From assembly GCF_020360975.1 (NCBI RefSeq), contig NW_025408669.1, positions 1,984,001 to 2,048,000 on the forward strand: DNA of 64,000 nucleotides, in the 5' to 3' direction. The translations under genes and the position numbers were made by a program. The stretch comes from Hirsutella rhossiliensis (lineage: Eukaryota > Ascomycota > Sordariomycetes > Hypocreales > Ophiocordycipitaceae). This document shows, in pieces, positions 1 through 12,166 of this stretch; within the stretch, counting starts at the first letter, position 1, and each line of letters begins with the position of its first letter. Below the pieces are notes generated by a model. The model worked only from the letters and a program-made list of their open reading frames with translations, ran no database searches and had not been told where the DNA came from.

Positions 1-213
1 ACCTGGCCTCTGCCCGCTGCCATCAGCAAAACTCTACGTAACCTGCACGATCAACGCTCGCCACGGCTGGATGCACCGTTTTTTCTCCGAAACCGATGCA
101 TCTCGAACCACCGAGGGGCCCTCTGTGCAGCTCATGAGATAGGGTCGCGCCCTCTCACCTTCTCCTCACCAAGTACGGTGGCTCCGCATCCAGCGACAGC
201 TCCGACGGCGACC
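1..213 (+). promoter_or_regulatory. 5' flank of the m-AAA protease gene
   Basis: Upstream sequence of the first gene, truncated by the window edge. It contains a pyrimidine-rich stretch (about 150-170, CCTCTCACCTTCTCCTCACC) just before the start codon, as is usual in fungal promoters and 5' UTRs. I see no clear TATA box. Confidence 0.4.
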
Positions 214-3009
214 ATGTCAAGACTTGTCCGGCAATCGAGCCAGCTCGCGCGGCTATTACGCCTGCCACCACAGCCAAGATTCTCCCGCGGCCTGCAAGTA
301 TCCATTGCGTCTCGATCGATCCTATCAAGAGGCTGCGCAACGCCGTACGGTATTCGAGCACGATATTACTCGTCGAAACCTCCGCAGCAAGACAAGGACC
401 CGCAGCCGAATAATGACGAACAAAATGGGCAGAAAAATGACAATAATGAGTCCGAGGCTCAAGCCGAAGAGGGCCACAAGTCCGAACCGGGGAAAGAGCC
501 CCCGCCCCCCCTGCCCGAGGGCTGGATCCGGCTGAACAAGGAAGAAATGGCTCAACTGGCGGCCTTTAAAGAATCGATGCCAAAGGCTCAGCAAGAAGTT
601 CTGCAGCAGTGCTTGGCGGGACTCAAAGAGACTGGCGCGCCGGCAGAGCTACGAGACATACTTCAAAAGATGCGCAAGGGGCCCGGAAACTTGGGCATAT
701 TAGACAAGGGAAAGCTGATGCGATGTGCCTTTGTCATGGTGGAGAGGTTGGCGGAATGGGAGTCGGAGCAATCGGCAAAGAAGGAAATGGTCAACAAAAA
801 CGACGCCAAGGGACAAGAGAACAAGGGGGGCAAAGAGAACATGAGGGACGACGACGGCCAGGCCCGCGGCAAGCGATCGGACGACCCGGCGCAGAACGAA
901 CAAGACCCTGAGCAGCAAGAGCCGAAAAAGGAAAGGAGCGGCTGGGCGGAAGCTGCTCAGACCGCTGTCGTCCTCGCCGTCACTCTCTGGCTCGCCGAGA
1001 CGCTGAGCAAGCCTTTCACCGAGAAGGAGATCACCTGGCAGGAGATGCGTCGGGCTTTCTTGGACAAAGGCTTGGTGCAGAAGCTCGTGGTCATCAACGG
1101 CTCGCAGGTCCGAGTGGAGCTGCATCCGGAGGCGGCCCAAACAACTTCTGAGTCGGGGGCCGCTGGCCGGAGGACATATGTCTTCTCCATTGGCTCCGTT
1201 GAGTCGTTTGAGAAGAAGTTGGAGGAGGCCCAAGATCAGCTCGGCATCCCTCCGTCGCAGAGGATCCCGGTGAGCTACGAGACGGGCGGTAGTACTTTCG
1301 GAAATCTCTTCCTGGCGTTTGGGCCGACGCTCCTGTTCATCGGCCTCATCTTGTGGACCCAAAAGTCCATGAGTGGGCGTGGTGGCGCTGGAGGCATGTT
1401 CAACTTTGGAAAGAGTAAGGCCAAGAAGTTCAACGCGGAGAGCGCAGTCAAGGTCAAGTTTGCGGATGTTGCCGGCCTCGAAGAAGCGAAGACGGAGATT
1501 ATGGAGTTTGTCAGCTTCCTGAAGCAGCCCGAGAAGTTCGAGAAGCTCGGGGCCAAGATTCCTCGCGGCGCCATTCTTGCCGGGCCACCAGGTACTGGAA
1601 AGACGCTGCTGGCGAAGGCGACCGCCGGAGAGTCTGGGGTTCCCTTCTTCAGCGTCAGCGGCTCCGAGTTTGTGGAGATGTTTGTGGGTGTTGGCCCGTC
1701 CAGAGTCCGCGACTTGTTCGCCGAGGGCCGCAAGAACGCGCCGTGCATCATCTTCATTGATGAGATCGACGCTATCGGCAGAGCCAGGATGGACAGCGGC
1801 CGTGGTTTCGGCGGCAACGATGAACGAGAGGCGACTCTCAACCAGATCCTCACGGAGATGGACGGCTTCAACACTCGGGAACAGGTCGTGGTCCTGGCCG
1901 GCACCAACCGCGCCGACATTCTGGACAAGGCGCTCATGCGGCCGGGCCGTTTCGACCGGCACATCTACATCGACCGGCCCACGATGAACGGACGAAAGGA
2001 AATCTTCAAGGTCTACCTCAAGAAGATTGTCACCAAAGAGGATGAGGAGCATCTAGTGGGCCGACTTGCCACTCTGACGCCCGGGTTCTCTGGCGCCGAC
2101 ATTTCCAATGTCGTGAACGAGGCCGCCCTGATTGGTATGTACATGAGGCCCGTCCACTTGGCCAAGCAAGGGGAGAGCAGCAGCTAACGACTGAGACGAA
2201 CAGCCGCGAGAGTCAATGCTGAAGACGTCAAGATGGAGCACTTTGAGCGGGCGATTGAGCGAGTGGTTGGCGGGCTGGAACGCAAGTCGTTGGTGCTGAA
2301 GCCAGAGGAGAAGAAGACGGTGGCGTATCACGAAGCTGGCCACGCCATCTGCGGCTGGTTCCTGCGGCACGCGGACCCGTTACTCAAGGTGTCCATTATC
2401 CCCCGCGGGCAGGGAGCCCTGGGCTACGCGCAGTACCTGCCGCAGGATGCCTATCTCATGAACACGAACCAGCTGATGGACCGCATGGCCATGACCATGG
2501 GCGGGCGCGTGTCGGAGGAGCTCCATTTCCCCACTGTCACGACGGGGGCCAGCGACGACTTCAAGAAGGTATCGCAGTTGGCGCGCAACATGGTGACGCA
2601 ATGGGGCATGTCGGACAAGGTGGGGCCGGTGCACTTCGAGAACGACCCGAACCGGATGCACAAGCCCTTTGCGGAGGCGACGGCGCAGCAGATTGACCAG
2701 GAGGTGCACCGGATAGTCGAGGAGGCCTACCGGCGCTGCAAGGACCTGCTGACGGAGAAGAAGCACGAGGTGGGACTCATCGCGGAGGAGCTGCTGAAGA
2801 AGGAGGTGCTGGTGCGCGACGACATGGTGCGGGTCCTGGGCAAGCGGCCATTTGACGACAACGAGGAGTTCGAGAAGTACTTTGGAGGGGGCAAGGAGGA
2901 GAGCGCTCCGCCTCCGTTCCCGTCCGAGACGGACACGCCAAAGGGCCCGCCGGCACCAGCGCCTGCTTTCGAGCAGCTGCGCGACGCGAGGAGCCGGGAG
3001 CTTAGATGA
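214..3009 (+). CDS. map-1: Mitochondrial inner-membrane m-AAA protease (Yta12/Afg3, MAP-1-like)
   Basis: Two exons, 214-2134 and 2204-3009, give 908 residues. The 69-nt intron has a GTATGT donor, a GCTAAC branch and a CAG acceptor, and splicing restores the family sequence. ATG 214 has an ACC context and opens an Arg/Ser-rich mitochondrial presequence. Order seen: acidic/charged linker, two membrane segments (about 242-262 and 363-380), AAA ATPase with Walker A GPPGTGKT (about 457) and Walker B IIFIDEID (about 511), then an M41 metalloprotease with HEAGH (about 683). Family knowledge: FtsH-type proteases form hexamers in the inner membrane facing the matrix, degrade unassembled membrane proteins and mature some precursors. 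Yeast has two paralogues, whereas Neurospora MAP-1 can act alone; I cannot tell from this window whether a second copy exists. The C-terminal tail is Pro/Glu-rich. Confidence 0.95.
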
Positions 3010-4392
3010 GACGAGCCGGCGGGATTGCACGATTGGCCACACAAGGCCCAGAGCGGCGGCCGGGTCAGACCTGCCGGAAACTTGAGGGCGCCTGGAGATT
3101 GGTGCACAAGTTGTCCGTCGCCGACAGCGGCCTCGGGCACCAAGGCGACAGGGGCACGACTGCGTGGGCGTGGGCGTGTCGGTTGGCATGCTCCCCCTCA
3201 GTGTATCTCAACTCTACAGACACAGATGTGGCATGGTGCCCATCTGTTTCGGCATGACCGTTTTCCACGGGAGCAGCTCCGGAGAAGGGAAGGAGTCTTG
3301 GCCGTGTGTGTATTATGTACTTTAGAGAAGGCTAGAAGTATAGGTCAGTCATGGCCCAGCCCAGACCAACGAGGGCGCAGTGTCGCTGGGCCCGAGGGGT
3401 TTGCTCTAAAGAGATGATTGAATGGAGACTACGTGGAGATGCAACTCGAAGAGCGGATCGAAGAGGCGGAGAAGTCGATAAAGAGGCATGGCATCATCTA
3501 CGCGAGGCAGACGCAATGATGCAGCGGGCCGTTACGTGCCGAGGACTGGGGCAAGGCCATCGGGCATGGTGTCGGGGTGAATGAGTAAAAGAGGACTCCC
3601 TCTCCGAGATAGGATGACGGCGTGGCTGTTTGGGGCAAGCATTGGGATGAAGTTTGCGCGGCAGCGTGATTGGCCGAGAAAGTTCCCAGGACTGGGAGGA
3701 GTGCCAGGGGTCGGAAGGTTTCTGGGTTCGATGCTCTCTAGTGGATGAATTGTCTGTACTGTAACTATATGCTGCTGGGAGGAACCGACGGAAAAGGAGT
3801 GGTGGAAAAGGCGCAAGAAGAGGATGACTTTGGAGGTACGAATACCTTGGCGTCATCCATCAATAGGCCGGTGCCAAAGATGGGTGTGCCGGTAGTCTGT
3901 TTCATTCCTGCCGACGGCCGTTGTTTATCGTCTCTCTGATGACTCTCGTGCACTGTATACAACACATACAAGATAAATCTTTTAGGTGGCGTGCTTGGCA
4001 GGCCAGCTCCCAGAGGCCACCGTCCTCGTGCGCCAATCAGGGACAAGACTTCGGCCCCCTGGTGCCTGGTGCGGGCGATGGGGATGCTGCGGCAGCAAGA
4101 GCCGTGACCGTCTTCATTTGCCGATTTGGGATCGCAGGAAGGCGCACCCTCCACCCCGACTGCCTCTCTTCTATTCTTATCAATCCGCCATTTCCCCCTC
4201 GCCTGCCACCGCTGTTGGGCCGTCTGCTTTGCTCACGTCGTGCCACGTCGCACATGATTCCCATGGCGAGAGAGACGGCCATGTTGACGACGGTTCATGT
4301 CGGCCCCTTATAGCATCTCCTCAACCTGCCTGCGTCCTTCTCTCTGGGCTCGCTTCTCCCACAGTCCAAACCTCGCCTTCTATCCGTCCACA
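3010..4392. other. Intergenic region without recognised gene
   Basis: About 1.4 kb between two genes on the same strand. The first part is probably the 3' UTR and terminator of the protease gene, and the last 150 bases are a C/T-rich probable promoter and 5' UTR of the anion transporter. Short open frames here lack codon bias, splice context or family resemblance. Confidence 0.5.
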
Positions 4393-6560
4393 ATGCGCGC
4401 CAACCATGAGAGCGTCAACGGGCCCGTCCCGCCACTGTCCGACCACCCCCCGTCCCTGGCCGACAGACCCTCGGCCGCCCGTGGCAAGTGCGCGTGGTGG
4501 AAGGTTCACCTCTTCCGCGGCATGGTCAATGATGTCCGTCGGAGGGCCCCTTACTACGCCAGCGACTGGCTCGATGCCTGGGATTATCGCGTCGTGCCCG
4601 CCACCGTCTACATGTACTTTGCAAAGTACGCCTTAACCCCCCCCCCCCCCCCCATACGCTTCTTCAAGTCCACGTTGTCACTCCCTGACCTCAGCCGCAG
4701 CATTCTGCCTGCTCTTGCCTTTTCGCTCGACATGTTCCAAAAGACTGGATCAAACTACGGCGTCAACGAAGTCTTGTTGGCCTCGGTGCTGGGCTCGGTT
4801 GTCTTTTCGCTCTTTGCGGCTCAACCACTGGTCATTGTTGGCGTGACGGGTACGTCTCCCGCCCTCTCGACAATAGCTTCGTGCTGACGATATCGCTCAA
4901 AAGGTCCCATCACCGTCTTTAACTAGTATGTTTACGTAAAACACCCCCCTTTCGAGCGCGCTGACTGATGGCCCTCTACTTCCTTCTCCACAGTACCGTG
5001 TACGACATCATGAAGTCAAGCGGCGTCAACTACATTGGATTCATGGCCTGGATCGGCATGTGAGCAGTTCCCATGCCGGCAAACCGACCCGAGGCTTACT
5101 CCTATGCAGCTGGTCACTCATCCTTCACTGGATCCTCGCCGTCACAAACTCGTGCAACTGGCTTCGCTGGGTCACCCGCTTCCCTTGTGACATCTTCGGC
5201 TTTTACGTTGCCTTCATCTATCTCCAAAAGGGTATCCAGGTCCTCGAACGTCTCGGCAATGACAGTCCCTTTTACCTCTCCGTCATGGCTTCTTTGCTGG
5301 TCTTCATGGTGGCATACGTCTGTGGCCAGCTAGGGGACAGTAGTCTTTTCAAACATCCCATTCGAGTCTTCCTTAAAGACTACGGCACCCCGCTTACCCT
5401 CATCTTCTTCACCGGCTTCGTCCACTTTGGGCGCATGGACAGGGTGGAGCTGGAGAGGCTGCCCACAAGCATTGCCTTTATGCCAACGAGTGGTAGAAAC
5501 TGGCTTGTCAGCTTCTGGGACCTGAGTGTGGGTGAAATATTCACCGCTCTGCCCTTTGCTGTCTTGCTCACCATTCTCTTCTGGTTCGACCACAACGGTA
5601 CGATGGACCCCAGCTTGCTGCAGTGTCCAGCCAGTATCCGAAGCTGACTCAACCTACCCAGTGTCGTCTTTGATCGCCCAGGGAAGCGAGTTCCCGCTCC
5701 GGAAACCCGCTGGCTTCCACTGGGATCTTTTCCTCCTCGGCGTCACCACCGGTGTCGCGGGCATCCTGGGCTTACCCTTTCCCAACGGTCTCATCCCTCA
5801 AGCCCCCTTCCACACGGAATCTCTCTGCGTCACCAAGCCTGTCAAGGAACTCGACGAAAAGGGCGAGGACAAGGGCGATTACACGTTTGAGGCAACCCAT
5901 GTCGTAGAACAGCGTGTCTCGAACCTGGCCCAAGGGCTCCTGACGCTAGGAACCATGACCGGGCCCCTTCTCGTCGTGATCCATCTTATCCCCCATGGTA
6001 TCCTCGCAGGACTCTTCTTCGTTATGGGAATCCAGGCCCTCGAGGCCAACGGCATCACGGCCAAGCTCCTCTTCCTCAGCTGCGACAAGGGTCTGACGGC
6101 CGCAAACCACCCCCTCAGAGCTGTCAAGCGCCGCGCCGCGATCTGGTTCTTCATAGCCATCGAGCTCATCGGCTTCGGCGCCACCTTTGCTATTACCCAG
6201 ACCGTCGCCGCCGTCGGCTTCCCTGTCTTCATTCTGGCACTGATCCCAATCCGTGCGCTGCTGCTTCCCATGGTCTTACGTCCCGAGGAGCTAGCTTTGC
6301 TGGACGCACCGACGGCCTCCGACTTCACCATGGAAGGAATTGGCGGCGCTTGGGGCGAAGACGCCGCCAACAGCAGCAATGACACGGCTGTTGCCAGCCG
6401 GTCGCCGTCCTGTCGGGAGTCGCCGGGGCGGCTTGATGGTGAGAATAGTGTCCTTGCAGGCTCGGCAAGTCCCCGAAAGGCACAGGAAGACCTGGCGGAG
6501 CTGGGACAGGCGCAGAGTGGCCAAAGCAGCGCCATGAGGAGGAGAGGGGAGCGCGGATAG
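4393..6560 (+). CDS. BOR1: BOR1/SLC4-family anion (borate/bicarbonate) transporter
   Basis: Six exons: 4393-4625, 4701-4849, 4904-4925, 4994-5059, 5110-5597 and 5662-6560 (618 residues). Each junction keeps frame and rebuilds conserved transporter sequence, for example FANILPALAFSLDMF over intron 1 and GPITVFNYTVYDIM over introns 2-3. The protein has many hydrophobic helices, the SLC4 signatures near the first helices, and a PNGLIPQAPFHTESLCV stretch typical of fungal Bor1. Family knowledge: plasma-membrane or vacuolar exporter of borate and related anions. The C-terminal tail is Ser/Arg-rich and probably cytosolic. ATG 4393 is chosen because it gives the usual soluble N terminus; ATG 4297 in the same frame would add 32 unlikely residues. 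Exon 3 is only 22 nt, and intron 1 holds a run of 17 C. Confidence 0.92.
4637..4653 (+). repeat. Poly-C run (17 C) inside intron 1 of BOR1
   Basis: Seventeen consecutive C residues just after the GTACGC donor. This is prone to length variation and sequencing error, but it lies within the intron so it does not affect the reading frame. Confidence 0.95.
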
Positions 6561-7124
6561 GGAGTCGGCCCAGTCCGTCGCATGACTTTGACCATCCCTT
6601 GCTTGGCCTTGGAGAAACACATGACCCACCTGGCTGGGACGAGAGGTTGAATCCTTGTTTTCTTTTCTCATTGTTCGTGGGGAGACCGGAGCAGACACTG
6701 CTGCCTTTATTCTTGCATATGAAACGGACACGCTCGGCGTCGGCATCTCGGGGATTTTAGGGGTGAGGGACAGTAATACCAAAATGACGGGCCAGTGAGG
6801 CAATTTTGAGGCGGTTGAAAACATATACACACTGCTTTGGAGTGCAAAAGATGATGCGTCATCATATTAGTTGCTCAAGTTTTGGATAAAAGTGGCGGCG
6901 GACATCCATAGCACATAATTTCGAAGCGTTGCGCAGAGATACGCCCGAGATACTATATAAAACAGCCCCCGCTATGCATTTCCAGGTCGATATATGCCTC
7001 CCCCAATTGCCATGATGAGGAGAAATAAGTAACCAAAACTCATCATTTCCTGTGGCCCAAGTGGCCTGGCAACGCCGCCGCGCCCGGTAAAGTCACCAAA
7101 TAGCGTGTGCCTTGTCCCAATCGT
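6561..7124. other. Convergent intergenic region (3' ends of BOR1 and TOF1)
   Basis: 564 bases between two converging stop codons, presumably 3' UTRs and terminators of both genes. A TATATAAAA run at about 6955 lies in the middle, but no gene starts downstream of it on either strand. Confidence 0.5.
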
Positions 7125-7209
7125 CTAGTCGTCTTCGTCGCTACTGTCCACCACGAACCCGCCCCGAACCCTCGGCCGCCTCGTGACCGCGACGGGGGCC
7201 TCTTGGATA

Positions 7210-7240
<31 letters not shown>

Positions 7241-10200
7241 ATTGGGCGTCGGCTGCCACTGACGATAAGGCCTCCATGTCCACGTCGGCGTCTGCGCTGC
7301 CTGTAGGACTTGCCTCTTCCATAGGGGTAGCGCTCGACCTGCTCACACCCCTCCTCCTCCTCTTCCTTTGCCTTTTCCGCTTCTGCACCTCATCCTCGGC
7401 GTCGCTCGCCTCGGGGGGCGTGCCGTCCGTCTCGCTGCCCTCGGCCGGGCTCTCCTGGCTACTCAGCGCCAGCCGGGCACGGCGTGGAGCAGCGTCACCA
7501 CCCTCATCATCCTCATCATCATCGTCGTCGTCATCATCATCGCTGAGCGCAAGCAGAGCATCCGACTTGCGCTTCCTCGGCGGCGCCGAGACGACGTCGA
7601 TCTGCCCCACGGCCGACTCGGCGGCCTTCTTGGCGCGCTCGGCAATGGCACGCTCGCGCGCGAAAAAGGCCTCGTCTTCTTCCGAGTCGAAGTCGTCATC
7701 GCCCTCGCGGACGTATAGGGCCGACTTGATGCGCCGCGCCTTCTCGCGCTCGCGCTCGCGGCGTTTGCGCGCCTTGTCCTCAAGCACCGCGTCGTCAGGA
7801 TCGTCTGTGCCGGATCTGCGTCGCCGGCGCTGCCGCGTCTTCTTGGGCTTCGCCGGCTCGTCGACTGCCCTTCGCGCCGTTGGTCCGCCGACGGGGAAGA
7901 GCAAGTCGTCGTCGAGCTCGCCGTCTTCGTCGCCGTCGTCAAAAGCCGCCTTCTTGCGCGGCACCATCTTGCGCTTGAGCTGTTTCTCGGCCACGGCACC
8001 ATCCTCGAACGTCGGCGGGCTGAACTCGGCCTGGTTGATGTAATGCAGCGAGTCCTTCAGGTCGTCGGCAGAGACACCGTCTGGAATGATCCAACAGCTC
8101 TCGAGGGTCTCCTCGGAGGCTGGCCCGAGCCGCTCCAATCCGCATACGGTCATGAGGAGGCGCAGATAGGAGTTCTTGAACATGGCCGTGCGACGGGCGG
8201 GGTGGTCAGGGCGAACGTCTGGCTCGTGTGTTAGCATGCGACCCAAGACCTTTGGCAGAATCGAGACTCACAAAACATGGGGGGGTTCTTTGGTTCCCCA
8301 TTGCCAGCCTGCTCTTCGCCCTCGATCGAGTCTTCGACCGAGGGCAATGCCTCCTGCGCCGCGGCCCAGGATCGCCGTTCATTCTCGGCCTCGGTCAAGA
8401 CCCCCTTCACCCAGTTGATGTGGTCGCTCTCGACCCTGTCCAGCATGGCGCCAATCACAGTCGCCACCTGCCGGTCGCGCTCCTCCGTGTGCTTAAACTC
8501 CAGCTCGGCGCCCGGCTTGGCTTCCCGCTTGCTGGTGCTGGTCTGCCTTTCGTATCCAAACTCCAAGAAAAAGGCGGTCCCCTGGAGCTTGCTGAAGAGC
8601 ATCTCGATAACCAGCTCCGGTCGCTCTTGGACCTTCTTGAAGCATTTGCGGAGAATCTGCTTAACGAGCTCTTCCCACTCCTTGAACATTTTGGAGGACT
8701 TGTCCAGCGGCTCGGGGCCCTTGATCATATTGTACAGCAGATGTACAATGTCCACGCGAAAGAGCATGACGCTCATCTCCTGCTTGAAGGCTAGGCGATA
8801 AAAATACCGATGCGCGCGTTTGAGTTGCGCGTCGCTTAGGTCTCTGTAGTGCTTGGTCCAAGTCGCAAAGGTGTCGACAACTCCTTGCGGGGTGAATTTG
8901 CTCGAGAACCGGTGGAAGTCAAACTTGCGCTCCTTGGAAGTCCGCGCTGCATCCTCTTCGTCGTCTGCCGAATTATCATTTTCCTCGCCGGCGTCCATCT
9001 CGCTGGCCTGGTCCGCAGACTTCTTCTTCCGTCTAGTACGTTTCCGCGAGCGGACTTGCATGTCGACATTTTGCTTCGAGTATGCCTCCAAAATGCGCAA
9101 GAAATGATGGACCAGTTCCGTAGCGGCGTCCAAGTAGTCGAATCCTTGATCCTTGTAGGTCCTAGCGATGTTTGCAATTGCATCATGTGTCGCCTCCTCG
9201 TAGAAGAGACGGCCCAGTACATTCTCTGCAATCTCCTCGTCGTCATCGTGACCGGACTCGGCCATTTCCTGCACTGTGAGCAAGATCTGCGTGAAGCACC
9301 GCATGACGGCAGCCAGCTCCTGCCAGTCCTTCATTTCGTAGGACTCGTGAAGCGCCCTGTTGAGCGTGATGAACATCTCTTGGTTTAGCACGCCGGCAAC
9401 CAGGTTGAAGCTGCCGACCTCGTTGTTCCCTTGCTGGCCGCCCCCTTTCTTGACCTGTCGCCGCACACGCTCAGCCTCGAGGAACCAGGCTACCAAGCGA
9501 AAGAATTGCCGCCTGTGGTATTGCATGAGATGCGGTGCCTCCCGATCAATGGACTTGCGGATATGCTGAAACAAGGGATTGAACCCAGAGTCGAGGAATT
9601 CTTCGACGAATGACCGCAGCTGAGCGTTTGTCCGCGCGTTAAGCTTGACAGGCGGGCCCAGGTCTTGGGCGTCATTGTTCTGCTTTCTGCCTCGTCGAGG
9701 CGGCTTAAATGTCTTGTTGCTGTCCATCTTCTGATTGCGCGTCGCAGCATCAGCGAGGGCATCTTGCCCCGAAAGGGATGACATCTTCCCATCATTCCGC
9801 TTGACCCATACCATGGTGCCAAATCGATTGTGCCTGGTGGGACCTCTTCGATTGTACGCACTGAGCATCGAGGACTCTTTGCTCATCAGCGCAGAGAGCT
9901 GACTCGCTTTGGCCTTGTTCAGCTGTTGCTCATTCATGAAGAGATTGTCGACTTCCACTCGCTTCACAAGATGATGGATGATTTCCATGACGATGGTATC
10001 TTCTGTCCGAAACTCGTCGCCCATGTTGGAGGCGAGTGTGAGCAGGAAAAGAAATATGTCCTGATATGAGAAGGCATCGATGGTTGCGACTCTTGAGTTT
10101 TGTGACTCATCGTCCTCGTGAGCCATGTTGGGGGTATGAGAAATCAGCGCCACATTGCGGAGGAAGAACAAAACCAGCTTGATGATGCCTTGGTCTCGAG

Positions 10201-10779
10201 CAGTCCTGTCGCCAAGGGGAATCGCCATGGACGGCAGAGCGGCACGAACAGCCGTATGCAGGATGCGGGCACCATCGAAGTTGATGATGGCCTTTTTATA
10301 TTGCAGCTGAGCCAGCTCGAGGACTGGCATGTGTCGATGGTGATTGACGGTCATTCGCTCTTTGTCTCGCTCCATGGGCCAAGTCAGCGGGACCATGACT
10401 TCGAAGCAAGCCAGGGCCATGCGTGACTTGAATTTGTTGTCCATGGCGCTCTCGGGCCATTGTGCAAGAATTGGAAGTATGTCGCCTTGGATAAGGTTGG
10501 CGTCGTGGATGCATCGGGCGACATCCATGCGATTCGTTTTCTCATCGTAGAATCGTATCCAGCGCTTGATGTCTCGGAGGACCTGGAGCGCATCGTCTCC
10601 TAGCTGATACTGGCCATCGTCGTCCGCGCTTATGCCGCCGAGCTGGCACAGTCCTTCAGCAAGCTATGGCGCAGCAATTGCAGGTGGGTGAGGTGAAGGC
10701 TTACTGCAGAGACGAGGCTGTTGATGTGCGCCCGAACTTCGGGATGGACAGTGTCCTCGGTGCCGTCCAGCAGCTCCAT
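7125..10779 (-). CDS. TOF1: Tof1/Swi1 (Timeless-family) replication fork protection protein
   Basis: Three exons read leftwards: 10779-10705, 10642-8272 and 8218-7125 (1179 residues). Intron 1 (62 nt) uses GTAAGC and a TGCCAG acceptor with a GCTGA branch, joining SLVSA to LGGIS as in other fungal Tof1 proteins. Intron 2 (53 nt, GTGAGT, GCTAACAC branch) joins PPMF to [15 protein letters not shown]. The N-terminal half carries the Timeless domain ([30 protein letters not shown]). The C-terminal third is low-complexity, with acidic Asp/Glu runs and basic KRKR blocks. Family knowledge: Tof1 with Csm3 and Mrc1 travels with the replisome, pauses forks at barriers and supports the S-phase checkpoint in the nucleus. 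The upstream region carries MCB-like boxes, consistent with G1/S expression (inference). Confidence 0.95.
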
Positions 10780-11085
10780 CTTAAGGCCTCGGTCGCGCGA
10801 GGACTGTGCGCCGGAGACTGAGCTGGTTTCTTCGGGCGGCAACGAGGGTGCTCAAATGCCCACACTCTGGAGGGCACGAGGTGTACGTTTACGCTTTACG
10901 CGCTCCGACGCGTCTCGACTCTACGCGACCCCCCGATAAGAAAGTGGGTATTCTTCGGCAGCTGATAGTGGACTGGCTGGCAAGCTAACCGGGGCCCACA
11001 TGAGCCGAGGTTATCCGAACGGAGGACCTTCCATCCGCCGAGGCGAATTGCCAACCCTTCTTCCTTTACCTCAACCACCGCAAGA
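10780..11085. promoter_or_regulatory. Divergent promoter of TOF1 and hydroxyacyl-CoA dehydrogenase with MCB-like boxes
   Basis: 306 bases between two divergent start codons. Three ACGCGN cores are clustered in 31 bases: ACGCGC at 10898, palindromic GACGCGTC at 10907-10914 and ACGCGA at 10923. ACGCGT is the established MluI cell-cycle box bound by Mbp1/Swi6 at G1/S genes in yeasts. Because the site is palindromic its direction cannot be told, but TOF1 is the S-phase gene of the pair. Confidence 0.55.
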
Positions 11086-12166
11086 ATGGCCAGCCCAATT
11101 CTCCGGATGCGAGCTCTCGGGGCTGCGCGTCATGTGCGCAGCTTCAGCTCGACCCCGCGACAGCATGCCGCAGATGTCAAAAGCCTCGGTGTCATTGGAG
11201 CCGGCCAGATGGTCCGTCACCCTGGAGCACCATAAGCAAGCAAAGGGATAAACTGACGGCGATTTACCATTGGCATAGGGCCTCGGGATCGCCTTGGTCG
11301 CGGCCCAAAAGGCTCAGGTTCCCGTCACGCTCGTCGACATGTCTGATAAGGCGCTGGGCAAGGGCCTCGCGTTTGCCGGTATATGATCAGTCGCTTGAGA
11401 CACGTCGTCAGGTCCACGACTGACGCGACGTGCAGACAAGCTGCTGGCAAAGGATGTTGCCAAGTCCAGAATCACGCAGGAGCAGGCCGATCAGGCGCGA
11501 TCCCGGCTGACTACTAGCACCAAGATCGAGGACCTGTCTGCCGTCGACTTCGTCATCGAGGCGGTGCCCGAAATTCCCAAGCTGAAATTCGACATCTTTG
11601 GCAACCTTGCCAAGATCTGCCCCAAGCACGCAATCCTCGCGACCAACACTTCTTCCATCTCCATCACCCGCATTGCTGCCGCGACCACTTCGGACCCCAC
11701 CGACACCTCGGCCTCTTCTCGCGTTGTCTCGACGCACTTTATGAATCCTGTGCCCGTGCAAAAGGGAGTCGAGATCATCAGCGGCCTCCAGACGAGCAAG
11801 GAGACTCTCGACACGGCTGTTGAATTTTGCAAGAAGCTGGGCAAGGTACCATCGGTGTCTGCTGACTCTCCCGGATTCCTGGCCAATCGGATCCTAATGC
11901 CTTATATCAACGAGGCTGTCATCTGCCTCGAGACGGGAGTTGGGGACCGCGATTCCATCGACGCCATTATGAAGAACGGAACGAACGTGCCCATGGGCCC
12001 GCTTCAGCTTGCAGACTTTATCGGCCTCGATACCTGCTTGGCCATTATGAAGGTGCTGCACCAGGAGACTGGCGACTCCAAGTATAGGCCCAGCGTTTTG
12101 CTTGGGAAGATGGTGGATGCCGGGTGGATGGGAAAGAAGAGCGGAAAGGGCTTCTATGACTACTAG
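11086..12166 (+). CDS. Mitochondrial 3-hydroxyacyl-CoA dehydrogenase (3-hydroxybutyryl-CoA dehydrogenase type)
   Basis: Three exons, 11086-11211, 11279-11378 and 11436-12166 (318 residues). Intron 1 has an unusual GTCCGT donor with an AACTGAC branch; splicing restores GVIGAGQM-GLGIAL, the Rossmann NAD-binding GxGxxG. Intron 2 is GTATAT...GCAG. The protein has the N-terminal NAD domain (TLVDMSDKAL; IEAVPE; ILATNTSSISIT) and the C-terminal dimerisation domain with HFMNPVPVQKGVEII, DSPGFLANRI and GPLQLADFIGLD. The length of about 310-320 matches single-domain HADH. The first 25 residues are Arg/Ser/Ala-rich (ARHVRSFSSTPRQ), a typical mitochondrial presequence. Family knowledge: oxidises L-3-hydroxyacyl-CoA to 3-oxoacyl-CoA with NAD in beta-oxidation, acting on short chains. 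Confidence 0.94.

Noticed and set aside
700..2052. 450-codon open frame on the minus strand inside the m-AAA protease gene
   Set aside because: It mirrors the coding strand of a clear gene and has no domain of its own. GC-rich codon bias commonly creates such antisense frames.
6950..6965. TATATAAAA motif between converging genes
   Set aside because: No gene begins downstream on either strand, so there is no reason to call a promoter.
7183..8043. 286-codon plus-strand frame over the 3' part of TOF1
   Set aside because: It is Ser-rich because it is the reverse complement of Asp/Glu runs; no independent evidence.
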